Source of the DNA: Bolinopsis microptera
Taxonomy: Eukaryota; Ctenophora; Tentaculata; Lobata; Bolinopsidae
DNA: 64,000 nt
NCBI RefSeq assembly: GCF_026151205.1
Contig: NC_087072.1
Coordinates: 131,501 to 195,500 of the forward strand
Direction: 5' to 3'
The position numbers and the translations under genes are program-made. Below are positions 33,101 to 43,695 of the stretch, piece by piece. Numbering within the stretch: position 1 is the stretch's first letter; each line of letters opens with the position of its first letter. The notes under the pieces were generated by a model that was not told where the DNA came from, searched no databases, and saw only the letters and a list, made by a program, of their open reading frames with translations.

Positions 33101-36100
33101 TCAGTTGTATTAACTTAGATACAATTTCAGTTCAAAGTAGAACAGAAGGACCGCCTCAGTTGTATTAACTTAGATACAATTTCAGTTCAAAGTAGAACAG
33201 AAGGACCGCGAATCGGAGATCTGGAAGGAAGTGTGGGACATACAGAAGGAGCAGAAGGAGAACTTCCTGACCCGAAAGAAGGAGACAATTGAGCGGTGCC
33301 GTCAGATCCAGGTTGAGGCGGAGGGGAGTGTTTTGGAAACTCAGCGGCACAAGAAGGCTGAGCGGACAGAACTCTGTGAACAGGAGAAGAGGAAAATAAA
33401 GAGAAAATACGATGAAAAGATCGAGGTAGGAGAAAGCGCTTATTTTTAGCCAGTCCGGTAACTAGTAACCATAGTAACCATAGTAACTAGTAACCATAGT
33501 AACTAGCTAATTATTCTCCAGAAGTAACTTTATAAAAATTGTAAAGAATTTTAGTTGTTAACACAGAGAATTCTACTATTTTAGTTGTTAACACAGATCT
33601 GCAGCTTGCTAAAACTTGGAAAATGCCCACACGGTGTCAGTGGTAAAACGCCAAGTAATGATCAATCAGCATGCAAAATGTTCCACCCTCCACGCTGCTC
33701 TAAGTTCATTAAAAATAGTACCCACAGAAAGTTTGGCTGTAGGCGTGGTGATAAATGCAAATTTTTTCATCCCCAACACTGTCCAACATCCTTGTCTGAT
33801 AAGTCTTGTTACGATGAGGAATGCTTATTAGTTCACACTGTTGGTACTAAACGACACAAACCCAAGGAGCGTGATTCCTACAGAAGAGACATCTCTGATA
33901 ACAGAACTTCTAATGATCAGAAAAATAAAGAGAATAACAACAATAAAAGGACACGCTCTTCTTCTCAGTCTCATACTAAGTCAACACCCCACCATGAGAA
34001 CAAGGATTTTTTAGAGATTCGATCCCTTCTGACGAACTTCCAGACCATTTTTCAGAAAGAGATCGAAAACATAAAATCCAGTATTGTGACTCAGGAGAAC
34101 AGAATTGCCTCGCTCTTCCCCAGTGCCAACCAGCACATCATCAGGCAGTTCGTCCCTCACGGTCCTCCAAGCCAGAACATCATGTTCCAACATCCTGTTC
34201 CCCAGTTCCAACCGCAGAGTCGTTTTCCTCCTCCCCAAGCGAACTGGTCGAACATTCTAGCATCTGGCTGCTAAACATTCAATCATTTAACCCTAGCGCC
34301 CATAGCACCTCCAGATGGAAAGCCTCTTACCTTGAAGACGAATTAAGAAAGGAACAAGCCAAGAACCACACCGTTCCATTAATCGCCTTAACAGAGACAT
34401 GGCTTAAGTCTTACATCGAGGATGCTCAACTTGAAATTCCGGGTTACTCTCTGTTCAGAAGTGATAGAGAAGCTAGGGTTGGAGGTGGAGTTTTACTTTA
34501 TACACATGATAAACTCCCCATAACTAACGTCCAGACATATGATGATAGATACTGTCAGGCTTTGATGTGTACCAGCGAATCTGAAAAGTCAATCATTTGT
34601 GTACTATATCGCCCGCCCGAGTGTCCAGTTCCCAGTTTTAAATCATGTTTGGACTTCATTGACCAGTACATTGCCAGTGGCGATGGCGAATACCGGCTAT
34701 CACTTCTTGGAGACTTAAATATTCCCCTCATTGGCTGGTCCACTAATTCTATCTTACCCGGTGGTTCCTCATGTTCAACTTACAGTGCAGCTCTTTTACT
34801 TGACTTCATGTCTGAGAATCTATGTACTCAACATGTGCTGGAACCCACCAGACTCAGAAATGTATTAGATCTGTACATTTCAAACTCAGAGGATCTAGTT
34901 TCTCACGTCTCTATTTCGGACACTCCACTATCAGATCACAGACGTGTAGAGATATTTTTGTCTTACAATCCTTGTTCTCCTACTCATTCAGATCCTCCGG
35001 ATTTCATTGATTCTTCGTTTAGAAGCTTAGACTTTAATAAAGCAGATTTTTCATCGATCAATGACATGCTCTCATCTGTTGACTGGGCTCAACTCATCAA
35101 CCTTTGCGACAAAGAGGATTTTCCAGAGCTATTCACTCTTATTACTCTACAAATCTGCCAGATTGGCTGTCCGAAGAAGATCCCTCCCAAAACCCAAACT
35201 CGCTCATCTGTGCGCATCCCCTCTCGCAGAAAACGAAAGCTTCAAACCCAGCTAGAGGCTGCAAAAAGTAATCCCCATAGCCCTCCCACACAGATTGAAT
35301 CTTTGAACCGGAAACTTGCTCTCGCTCATATGGATATTCGTGATGCCATCAACCAGGATCTCCTGTACCGTGAACAGCAAGCCGTAAGCAAGGTAAAAGA
35401 AAATCCCAAGTATTTCTATAGTTACGCTAAGAAATTTTCGAAGAAGAAAAGCAACATCAGCATGCTTTTTGATGGAAACGGTGCCATCAAATCAAATCCA
35501 AAAGATATTGCCAACCTCTTGCAGAATCAGTTCTTGTCAGTATTCAGTGATCCTTCGAAAACTCGGATCGACTCTGCTTCTTTCAGTCCCCCTCCAATCA
35601 AGCATCCTTTTACTGACGATATGCTGAATTTCTCCGTGGACGACATCATTAAGGCCATTGAAGACATCAAACCTAATGCTGCATCAGGTCCTGACGAAAT
35701 TCCAGTCACTCTTCTCAAGAACTGCAAGAAAGCCCTAGCAGAACCAATGCACATCATCTGGTCCCGCTCTTTAGTTACTGGGGAGGTCCCTAGTTTCTAT
35801 AAGTTCTCACACGTATTTCCTCTCCACAAGAAGGATAGTCGAGCCAAACCAGCTAACTACCGACCTATATCACTCACATCTCATGTGGTTAAAGTATACG
35901 AGAGGGTGATAAGAAAAAAGCTGGTAAACTATTTGGAGATCAATAACCTCATATGTAGTAAGCAGCACGGATTTAGATCTGGCCGGAGTTGCCTTACTCA
36001 ACTTCTCCACCATTTTGATGACGTTTTGGATTCTCTGAGCAACAATTCAGATTTTGATTCAATATACCTCGACTATGCCAAGGCTTTCGATAAAGTCGAT

Positions 36101-39100
36101 CACAAACTCCTACTGAGAAAGCTCCAACTCTATGGAATCCATCCTAAAATCATAAAGTGGATAGAATCTTTCCTCTCAGACCGGAAACAAGCAGTTGTTG
36201 TTGACGGTCATCTGTCCATCCTTGCACTGATAATCAGCGGAGTTCCACGAGGTACGGTTTTGGGGCCGATCCTTTTCTTGATTTTTATCAATGATATCGA
36301 ACATTGTATCATGCACTCTATAATTCGATGTTTTGCTGATGACACTCGCATATCCATTGCTATCAAATCGGAGCATGACGTCAAGCTCCTCCAAGAAGAT
36401 CTGCAAAATGTCATTGACTGGTCTGAAAGAAATAATATGGCCCTTCACAAAGACAAATTTGAGTACATGTGTCATAAATTCAACCACCAATATGTACTAT
36501 CTGAACTTCCATTTGTGGTTGAACACTATCAATACTCAGTTTCCAAAGACACTATACTTGAGCCAATACATCAGCTCAGGGATTTAGGCGTCATAGTGTC
36601 AAGTGATCTCTCTTGGTCCCCTCACATACGAGCCATTGCAGATAAAGCACGCCAAAAAGCATCATGGGTTCTCAGTGTATTTCACACACGATCTCACTCC
36701 ATCATGCTGACCCTATACAAATCAATGGTTCGAAGTCTGATTGAATATTGCTGTCCATTATGGCATCCCTCAAAAATCAGCGATATCCAAGAACTGGAGA
36801 GTGTACAGAAAGCATTCACCGCCAGAATATCAGGAATGCGCGATCTCCACTACTGGGATCGCCTGGTCTATCTATCTCTGATGTCTCTTCAACGAAGGCG
36901 GGAGCGATTCATCATTCTCCATATGTGGAAAATCCTCCACGGAAAGACCAGCAATGATCTGAACGTTCTATTTGTTTCACGCCCAAGGCTTGGAAACCTT
37001 GCAGTAATTCCATCAAAACGTAGAACCAGTTCAACAGCAAACCTCACCTTGTTTGACAACTCATTTGCAGTTCAGGGACCCAAATTGTGGAATGCAATCC
37101 CCTACCATCTGAATGTCATTCAAGATCTAGAGCACTTCAAAGATAAGCTCACAAAGTTCATGTTGTCTCTCCCTGATAAGCCGCCGATCAGGGGATATAC
37201 TCCTCCAAATACGAACTCTCTGCTGTGCTGGCGCAACGAGCGAGACTCTACCTCGCTATGGGGTGGTCAGAAGATGTGATGGCCCCGTCAAGTCTTGACG
37301 AAACTCAACATAGGTCACATAGGTAGGTCACACAGGAAATTCTACTATTTTAGTTGTTAACACAGGGGATTCTACTATTTCAGTTGTTAACACAGGGAAT
37401 TCTACTATTTTAGTTGTTAACACAGGGAATTCCACTATTTTAGTTGTTAACACAGGGAATTCTACTATTTTAGTTGTTAACACAGGGAATTCTACTATTT
37501 TAGTTGTTAACACAGGGAATTCTACTATTTTAGTTGTTAACACAGGGTATTCTACTATTTTAGTTGTTAACACAGGGAATTCTACTATTTTAGTTGTTAA
37601 CACAGGGAATTCTACTATTTTAGTTGTTAACACAGGGAATTCTACTATTTTAGTTGTTAACACAGGGAATTCTACTATTTTAGTTGTTAACACAGGGAAT
37701 TCTACTATTTTAGTTGTTAACACAGGGAATTCTACTATTTTAGTTGTTAACCCAGGGAATTCTACTATTTTAGTTGTTAACACAGAGAATTCTACTTCTT
37801 AGTTGTTAACACAGGGAATTCTACTATTTTAGTTGTTAACACAGGGAATTCTACTATTTTAGTTGTTAACACAGGGAATTCTATTATTTTAGTTGTTAAC
37901 ACAGGGAATTCTACTATTTTAGTTGTTAACACAGGGAATTAAACTATTTTAGTTGTTAACACAGGGAATTCTACTATTTTAGTTGTTAACACAGGGAATT
38001 CTACTATTTTAGTTGTTAACACAGGGAATTCTACTATTTTAGTTGTTAACACAGGGAATTCTACTATTTTAGTTGTTAACACAGGGAATTCTACTATTTT
38101 AGTTGTTAACACAGGGAATTCTACTATTTTAGTTGTTAACACAGGGAATTCTACTATTTTAGTTGTTAACACAGGGAATTCTACTATTTTAGTTGTTAAC
38201 ACAGGGAATTCTACTATTTTAGTTGTTAACACAGGGAATTCTACTATTATAGTTGTTAACACAGGGAATTCTACTATTTTAGTTGTTAACACAGGGAATT
38301 CTACTATTATAGTTGTTAACACAGGGAATTCTACTATTTTAGTTGTTAACACAGGGAATTAAACTATTTTAGTTGTTAACACAGAGAATTCTACTATTTT
38401 AGTTGTTAACACAGGGAATTCTACTATTTTAGTTGTTAACTATTAAATGGATTCTGTCTGAAGAGGGCCGCAGTTATCCACCTGAGCAATATGTCAAAAA
38501 GTGCAAGCTTGTCGACATTCTCCCTTTGTCTCAAAAGTTTGACTTGAATGATCTTATTTTTTTCCACAAAGTTCTGAACAATTTAATTCCTGTATCGCTG
38601 CCTCACTATCTCTCTTTATATCAGGGCACTTCTCGACTAAGACGTTGCCACCTCGACAGTCTGTCTATTGTGTCATCAATTTTACCTAAGTTAAGTCAGA
38701 ATTCACACACCATATGTACCTCAAATAGCCCACTGGCAAAATCATTTTTCTACAGAACACATATACTGTGGAATGGACTCCCTTTACAGGTAAGACAGAT
38801 TGTGTCTACTAGTCTTTTCAAAGCTGAGGTCACTAAGCATCTATGGAAATGTTTATTAGATAGTGAAACAACAGTCTAGCCAAGTCTCTTTGCTCCCCAT
38901 ATTATTATTTTTTGTTTTATTAAGTTTTTTTATCTACCTTCCTATACTTTCAACATCATATCACACTTCACCCGCACACCTTCTCACACATTAATGACCA
39001 TATCAGACCTGTATCTAATGTATCTGGAATTTGACGTATGAAATACCAATTTTGACACTATATCCACAGTTATTCACCATGGATTTGTTTGTTATTAAAT

Positions 39101-42100
39101 AGTTTTTCATAAATTTTTGGATTTAGATTAATTCGATGTAATGGGTCCAAGTTACTGCGGACATAGTTCACTATGTGTTTACCGTGTTTGGGTGCCCATC
39201 ATATTTTACAGATGCGGGCGATATTTTGAACGATTCTATTTTATATTCATCTATTGCTGTACTCTGTAAAATTTGAAAAGTATTTAATAAAAAAAACACA
39301 GGGAATTCTACTATTTTAGTTGTTAACACAGGGAATTCTACTATTTTAGTTGTTAACACAGGGAATTCTACTATTTTAGTTGTCAACACAGGGAATTCTA
39401 CTATTTTAGTTGTTAACACAGGGAATTCTACTATTTTAGTTGTTAACACAAGGAATTCTACTATTTTAGTTGTTAACACAGGGAATTCTACTATTTTAGT
39501 TGTTAACACAGGGAATTTTACTATTTTAGTTGTTAACACAGGGAATTCTACTATTTTAGTTGTTAACACAGGGAATTCTACTATTTTAGTTGTTAACACA
39601 GGGAATTCTACTATTTTAGTTGTTAACACAGGGAATTCTACTATTTTAGTTGTTAACACAGGGTATTCTACTATTTTAGTTGTTAACACAGGGAATTCTA
39701 TTATTTTAGTTGTTAACACAGGGAATTCTACTATTTTAGTTGTTAACACAGGGAATTCTACTATTTTAGTTGTTAACACAGGGAATTCTACTATTTTAGT
39801 TGTTAACACAGGGAATTCTACTATTTTAGTTGTTAACACAGGGAATTAAACTATTTTAGTTGTTAACACAGGGAATTAAACTATTTTAGTTGTTAACACA
39901 GGGAATTCTACTATTTTAGTTGTTAACACAGGGAATTCTACTATTTTAGTTGTTAACACAGGGAATTCTACTATTTTAGTTGTTAACACAGGGAATTCTA
40001 CTATTTTAGTTGTTAACACAGGGAATTCTACTATTTTAGTTGTTAACACAGGGAATTCTACTATTTTAGTTGTTAACACAGGGAATTCTACTATTTTAGT
40101 TGTTAACACAGGGAATTCTACTATTTTAGTTGTTAACACAGGGAATTCTACTATTTTAGTTGTTAACACAAGGAATTCTACTATTTTATTTGTTAACACA
40201 GGTAATTCTACTATTTTAGTTGTTAACACAGGGAATTAAACTATTTTAGTTGTTAACACAGGGAATTCTACTATTTTAGTTGTTAACACAGGGAATTCTA
40301 CTATTTTAGTTGTTAACACAGAGAATTCTACTATTTTAGTTGTTAACACAGGGAATTCTACTATTTTAGTTGTTAACACAGGGAATTCTACTATTTTAGT
40401 TGTTAACACAGGGAATTCTACTATTTTAGTTGTTAACACAGGGAATTCTACTATTTTAGTTGTTAACACAGGGAATTCTACTATTTGAGTTGTTAACACA
40501 GGGAATTAAACTATTTTAGTTGTTAACACAGGGAATTCTACTATTTTAGTTGTTAACACAGGGAATTCTACTATTTTAGTTGTTAACACAGGGAATTCTA
40601 CTATTTTAGTTGTTAACACAGGGAATTCTACTATTTTAGTTGTTAACACAGGGAATTCTACTATTTTAGTTGTTAACACAGGGAATTCTACTATTTTAGT
40701 TGTTAACACAGGGTATTCTACTATTTTAGTTGTTAACACAGGGAATTCTATTATTTTAGTTGTTAACACAGGGAATTCTACTATTTTAGTTGTTAACACA
40801 GGGAATTCTACTATTTTAGTTGTTAACACAGGGAATTCTACTATTTTAGTTGTTAACACAGGGAATTCTACTATTTTAGTTGTTAACACAGGGAATTAAA
40901 CTATTTTAGTTGTTAACACAGGGAATTAAACTATTTTAGTTGTTAACACAGGGAATTCTACTATTTTAGTTGTTAACACAGGGAATTCTACTATTTTAGT
41001 TGTTAACACAGGGAATTCTACTATTTTAGTTGTTAACACAGGGAATTCTACTATTTTAGTTGTTAACACAGGGAATTCTACTATTTTAGTTGTTAACACA
41101 GGGAATTCTACTATTTTAGTTGTTAACACAGGGAATTCTACTATTTTAGTTGTTAACACAGGGAATTCTACTATTTTAGTTGTTAACACAGGGAATTCTA
41201 CTATTTTAGTTGTTAACACAAGGAATTCTACTATTTTATTTGTTAACACAGGTAATTCTACTATTTTAGTTGTTAACACAGGGAATTAAACTATTTTAGT
41301 TGTTAACACAGGGAATTCTACTATTTTAGTTGTTAACACAGGGAATTCTACTATTTTAGTTGTTAACACAGAGAATTCTACTATTTTAGTTGTTAACACA
41401 GGGAATTCTACTATTTTAGTTGTTAACACAGGGAATTCTACTATTTTAGTTGTTAACACAGGGAATTCTACTATTTTAGTTGTTAACACAGGGAATTCTA
41501 CTATTTTAGTTGTTAACACAGGGAATTCTACTATTTGAGTTGTTAACACAGGGAATTAAACTATTTTAGTTGTTAACACAGGGAATTCTACTATTTTAGT
41601 TGTTAACACAGGGAATTCTACTATTTTAGTTGTTAACACAGGGAATTCTACTATTTTAGTTGTTAACACAGGGAATTCTACTATTTTAGTTGTTAACACA
41701 GGGAATTCTACTATTTTAGTTGTTAACACAGGGAATTCTACTATTTTACTTGTTAACACAGGGAATTCTACTATTTTAGTTGTTAACACAGGGAATTCTA
41801 CTATTTTAGTTGTTAACACCGGGAATTCTACTATTTTAGTTGTTAACACAGGGAATTCTACTATTTTAGTTGTTAACACAGGGAATTCTACTATTTTAGT
41901 TGTTAACACAGGGAATTCTACTATTTTAGTTGTTAACACAGGGAATTCTACTATTTTAGTTGTTAACACAGGGAATTCTACTATTTTAGTTGTTAACACA
42001 GGGAATTCTACTATTTTAGTTGTTAACACAGGGAATTCTACTATTTTAGTTGTTAACACAGGGAATTCTACTATTTTAGTTGTTAACACAGGGAATTCTA

Positions 42101-43695
42101 CTATTTTAGTTGTTAACACAGGGAATTCTACTATTTTAGTTGTTAACACAGGGAATTCTACTATTTCAGGAGTTCGAAGAGCGACACAGCCACAACAGGG
42201 AAAGCGTAGAGAAGTATTACCACAAAATAGGGAATCTAGCGCCCAACGCCTACAACCCTCTCCCCATGACCCAGAGCAAGGCGGACCTGACCTTTACCCG
42301 GAACTCTTACGCCGGATACTCCGGGAGATACTCTGAAGACTCCAGGACCAGCAACTCCTCTAACAGACTCTCTGTAGCTAGTCAGTGTGATATGAGTCCG
42401 TTCGAACCCAGTGGATCTGATAGAATAAATGTGAGTATAACTGTTGTTACCTTGATATGGGGGGGACCTTTATGTGGTTATTGTTTTCTCGAATGAACTT
42501 AGATAAAAGCAATTCCCGCTAAGAGTTACGACTGATAATTTCTCTAAATCATCAGGAGGTATTTGGCTTCCTAAACGACGAAGATACCACAACAGACTCC
42601 CACCCTCTGTCAGAACTAGAGCGTTTAGGCGTCCCTCTCCCTCCTCTCCCAGTAGAAAGAGAAACATACCTAAACACAACATTAGTTCCTGAACCAGACT
42701 ATCAGGACATCGTGTTTGACCATGACGACTTCGTCTCAGAGCCGGAACTAGAAGTACTGTCTGATGATCCAGATGTTGTGTGTCACCCGGAACCGTTAAT
42801 GCTGCCGGAGCCGGATGGACTATTTGAGTGTGACCCTCTGCAGGACCCCCCTCCCCCGGTAGACACACCCCCTTACAGCCCTCTCTTCAACCCTGACAGT
42901 CCTCTTCTTAACCCTGACAGCCCCCTCATGATTAACGCTGTAGTTGTTCCGCTCTTTAGGTCGGAGCCCCACACTCCCACTAATAATCCTCCTCCTAAAC
43001 CTCGCAAGCCCGAGTCCGATTACAGGTACATCTAGCATTTCCTCCTCTATCATTGTAGATCATCTTAAACTTCTAATGGGAGGGGCAAATATCAGTCGTA
43101 TAAAGTTTAAAACGTGTATTCCAGATTTTGTTATTAAACTGAGTACTTTACAGAGAAAGATTATTTACTGGTGACAGTTTAGGACGCCGAGTCTCCACGC
43201 CAATGTCTAACGGCTCCTCCACGCCGGATGACGGAGGTTCAACACCCGCCACTTGCATGTCACCTGCTCCGGGTGATGTCATCACTAAACCAGCTCTCTT
43301 CCTGTCGAGCACCTCCCCCACTTCCGGGACCCTCTCCCCAACCCTCACCAAGTGCTCAGCTGAATCTGTAGGGTCTCCGGACAGTGGGGACAAGCTTTAC
43401 GTCCAGCCGCCTCCTAAACCTCAGCGCGCTTCTACCCTGGGCAGGGCGAGAGTTGAGGTAGGATCCACGTGATGCCCGTATAAGGAGAGAGAATATTTTG
43501 TTATGGTTTAAAAGTTTACTTTTACCTTTAAGGAGGTGTAGTCTGCTTGAAATTGTGAAATTGTGAATGACTAAGGGGTGGAACCCCTATAAGTATAATT
43601 AGTGATGACACCAATTATCATCTCGTGTTGTTTTTTTCTTGTAAGAATTTGATTAACTCACTCAGGACATTTCAGCAAGCTGCGATGGACTCTGA
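30109..43695 (+). CDS. SLK/STK10 (LOK)-like coiled-coil protein with a proline-rich tail; kinase domain not found
   Basis: Twelve exons join in phase: 30109-30411, 30849-30976, 31120-31293, 31454-31579, 31737-31828, 32206-32402, 32775-32954, 33186-33425, 42170-42430, 42556-43025, 43178-43457, 43666-43695 (stop TGA), 827 codons. Exon 2 opens with RTRSRKFVIDGEE, matching the RKTRKFV(V/I)DG start of the SLK/STK10 C-terminal region. About 350 residues of charged coiled coil follow, with VPKKIKEDKKRR...VVNKSV and ERKKFLEQFKVEQK resembling the LPKIQR...YKKS and KIKQF..QE segments of that family. In known members this region mediates dimerisation and membrane/cytoskeleton association beside an N-terminal Ste20 kinase; no kinase motifs were found upstream to 22 kb. 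The last 270 residues are unlike vertebrate homologues: acidic and Pro-rich, with PPPKPRKP and PPPKPQRAS (candidate SH3 ligands). The true 5' end is uncertain (see 27165-27227). Confidence 0.72.
30425..30438. promoter_or_regulatory. Perfect X-box-like palindrome in the intron
   Basis: GTAACCATGGTAAC fits the RFX consensus GTNRCC, 0-3 N, RGYAAC on both halves. It lies 14 bp inside the intron, downstream of the 30411 donor. It is the isolated relative of the cluster at 30688-30836. Confidence 0.5.
30688..30836. repeat. Minisatellite of X-box-like palindromes (CCATGGTAACTAGTTAGTAA)
   Basis: Eight units of 17-20 bp alternate CCATGGTAAC with ACTAGT. Four contain a complete RFX X-box consensus (GTAACCATGGTAAC twice, GTTGCCATGGTAAC, GTAACCATGGCAAC); the others are half sites. 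The array ends 13 bp before the 30849 exon. A degenerate relative (AGTAACCATAGTAAC) occupies 33452-33504, just after the 33425 donor. Confidence 0.85.
33066..33209. repeat. 55-bp triplication spanning a splice acceptor and exon start
   Basis: The sequence from the intron 3' end (GATACAATTTCAG) through the first 24 nt of the exon (TTCAAAGTAGAACAGAAGGA then CCGC) occurs three times, with candidate acceptors before 33076, 33131 and 33186. As 55 is not a multiple of 3, only the last acceptor keeps the frame into the following exon. Confidence 0.9.
33597..34274 (+). CDS. LINE ORF1 fragment with CCCH zinc fingers
   Basis: The frame enters from the satellite. LINE-derived sequence starts inside the first zinc finger (CPHGVSGK...CKMFHP), followed by GCRRGDKCKFFHP and CYDEECLLVH, giving three CCCH-type fingers. 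A polar region and a C-terminal glutamine/proline-rich stretch follow, to the TAA at 34272. Such CCCH ORF1 proteins are known from CR1-group LINEs of invertebrates and bind RNA. The N-terminus is missing. Confidence 0.75.
   Translation: MCSLLKLGKCPHGVSGKTPSNDQSACKMFHPPRCSKFIKNSTHRKFGCRRGDKCKFFHPQHCPTSLSDKSCYDEECLLVHTVGTKRHKPKERDSYRRDISDNRTSNDQKNKENNNNKRTRSSSQSHTKSTPHHENKDFLEIRSLLTNFQTIFQKEIENIKSSIVTQENRIASLFPSANQHIIRQFVPHGPPSQNIMFQHPVPQFQPQSRFPPPQANWSNILASGC
34241..37279 (+). CDS. LINE ORF2: endonuclease and reverse transcriptase
   Basis: The frame is already open inside ORF1 at 34241 and overlaps it by about 34 nt in a different frame. The endonuclease begins at LLNIQSFNPSAHS and shows LIALTETWL, VLYRPP, LLGDLNIP and LSDHR. 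The RT has ANYRPISLTSHVVKVYERVI, KQHGFRSGRSCLTQL, LDYAKAFDKVDH (motif A), SGVPRGTVLGPILFLIFIND (motif B) and CFADDTRISI (motif C). The frame is uninterrupted to TGA at 37277, about 1012 codons. Catalytic residues look intact, so the copy is young although 5'-truncated in ORF1. Confidence 0.85.
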   Translation, partial: ELVEHSSIWLLNIQSFNPSAHSTSRWKASYLEDELRKEQAKNHTVPLIALTETWLKSYIEDAQLEIPGYSLFRSDREARVGGGVLLYTHDKLPITNVQTYDDRYCQALMCTSESEKSIICVLYRPPECPVPSFKSCLDFIDQYIASGDGEYRLSLLGDLNIPLIGWSTNSILPGGSSCSTYSAALLLDFMSENLCTQHVLEPTRLRNVLDLYISNSEDLVSHVSISDTPLSDHRRVEIFLSYNPCSPTHSDPPDFIDSSFRSLDFNKADFSSINDMLSSVDWAQLINLCDKEDFPELFTLITLQICQIGCPKKIPPKTQTRSSVRIPSRRKRKLQTQLEAAKSNPHSPPTQIESLNRKLALAHMDIRDAINQDLLYREQQAVSKVKENPKYFYSYAKKFSKKKSNISMLFDGNGAIKSNPKDIANLLQNQFLSVFSDPSKTRIDSASFSPPPIKHPFTDDMLNFSVDDIIKAIEDIKPNAASGPDEIPVTLLKNCKKALAEPMHIIWSRSLVTGEVPSFYKFSHVFPLHKKDSRAKPANYRPISLTSHVVKVYERVIRKKLVNYLEINNLICSKQHGFRSGRSCLTQLLHHFDDVLDSLSNNSDFDSIYLDYAKAFDKVDHKLLLRKLQLYGIHPKIIKWIESFLSDRKQAVVVDGHLSILALIISGVPRGTVLGPILFLIFINDIEHCIMHSIIRCFADDTRISIAIKSEHDVKLLQEDLQNVIDWSERNNMALHKDKFEYMCHKFNHQYVLSELPFVVEHYQYSVSKDTILEPIHQLRDLGVIVSSDLSWSPHIRAIADKARQKASWVLSVFHTRSHSIMLTLYKSMVRSLIEYCCPLWHPSKISDIQELESVQKAFTARISGMRDLHYWDRLVYLSLMSLQRRRERFIILHMWKILHGKTSNDLNVLFVSRPRLGNLAVIPSKRRTSSTANLTLFDNSFAVQGPKLWNAIPYHLNVIQDLEHFKDKLTKFMLSLPDKPPIRGYTPPNTNSLLCWRNERDSTSLWGGQKM
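38441..39294 (+). mobile_element. 3' fragment of a second LINE family inserted in the satellite
   Basis: About 850 bp splits the satellite between GTTAAC and ACACAG. The first 440 bp encode a LINE C-terminus (DLIFFHKVLNNLIP, FFYRTHILWNGLP, to TAG at 38877). The 3' UTR ends in TATTTAATAAAAAAA. The sequence differs from the C-terminus of the 33.6-37.3 kb LINE. The RT core is absent. Confidence 0.8.

Larger units (their letters stand above)
33597..37335 (+). mobile_element. CR1/Jockey-group LINE, 5'-truncated, inserted in the satellite
   Basis: It begins abruptly within ORF1 after ACACAG of a satellite monomer (33591-33596) and ends in ATAGGTCACATAGGTAGGTC, followed by ACACAG (37330-37335). The hexamer is a plausible target duplication. 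The 3' tail of short repeats (CATAGGTCAC/AGGTAGGTCAC) is typical of CR1-like elements. Orientation is the same as the host gene. Confidence 0.85.
33426..42169. repeat. 8.7-kb intron filled by a 30-bp satellite and two LINE insertions
   Basis: The satellite occupies about 33545-33596, 37336-38440 and 39295-42169, more than 130 monomers. Each has GGGAATTCTACTATTTTAG followed by TTGTTAACACA. Variants are GGGAATTAAA, GAGAATTC, GGGTATTC and CTATTTGAG. A 35-monomer block (1050 bp) is duplicated: 39841, 39871, 40231 and 40501 carry the same variants as 40891, 40921, 41281 and 41551. The final monomer reads GAATTCTACTATTTCAG and is the acceptor of the 42170 exon. The minus-strand open frames repeating LTTKIVEFPV are artefacts of the 30-bp period. 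Confidence 0.95.

Noticed and set aside
37328-42149. Long minus-strand open frames repeating LTTKIVEFPV (up to 222 codons)
   Set aside because: They exist only because the satellite monomer is 30 bp (10 codons) without a stop in that frame. They are antisense to the host gene and broken wherever a GGGAATTAAA variant occurs.
37336-42169. CRISPR-like regularity of 30-bp repeats
   Set aside because: Monomers are head to tail with no unique spacers, no cas genes, and lie in a eukaryotic intron.
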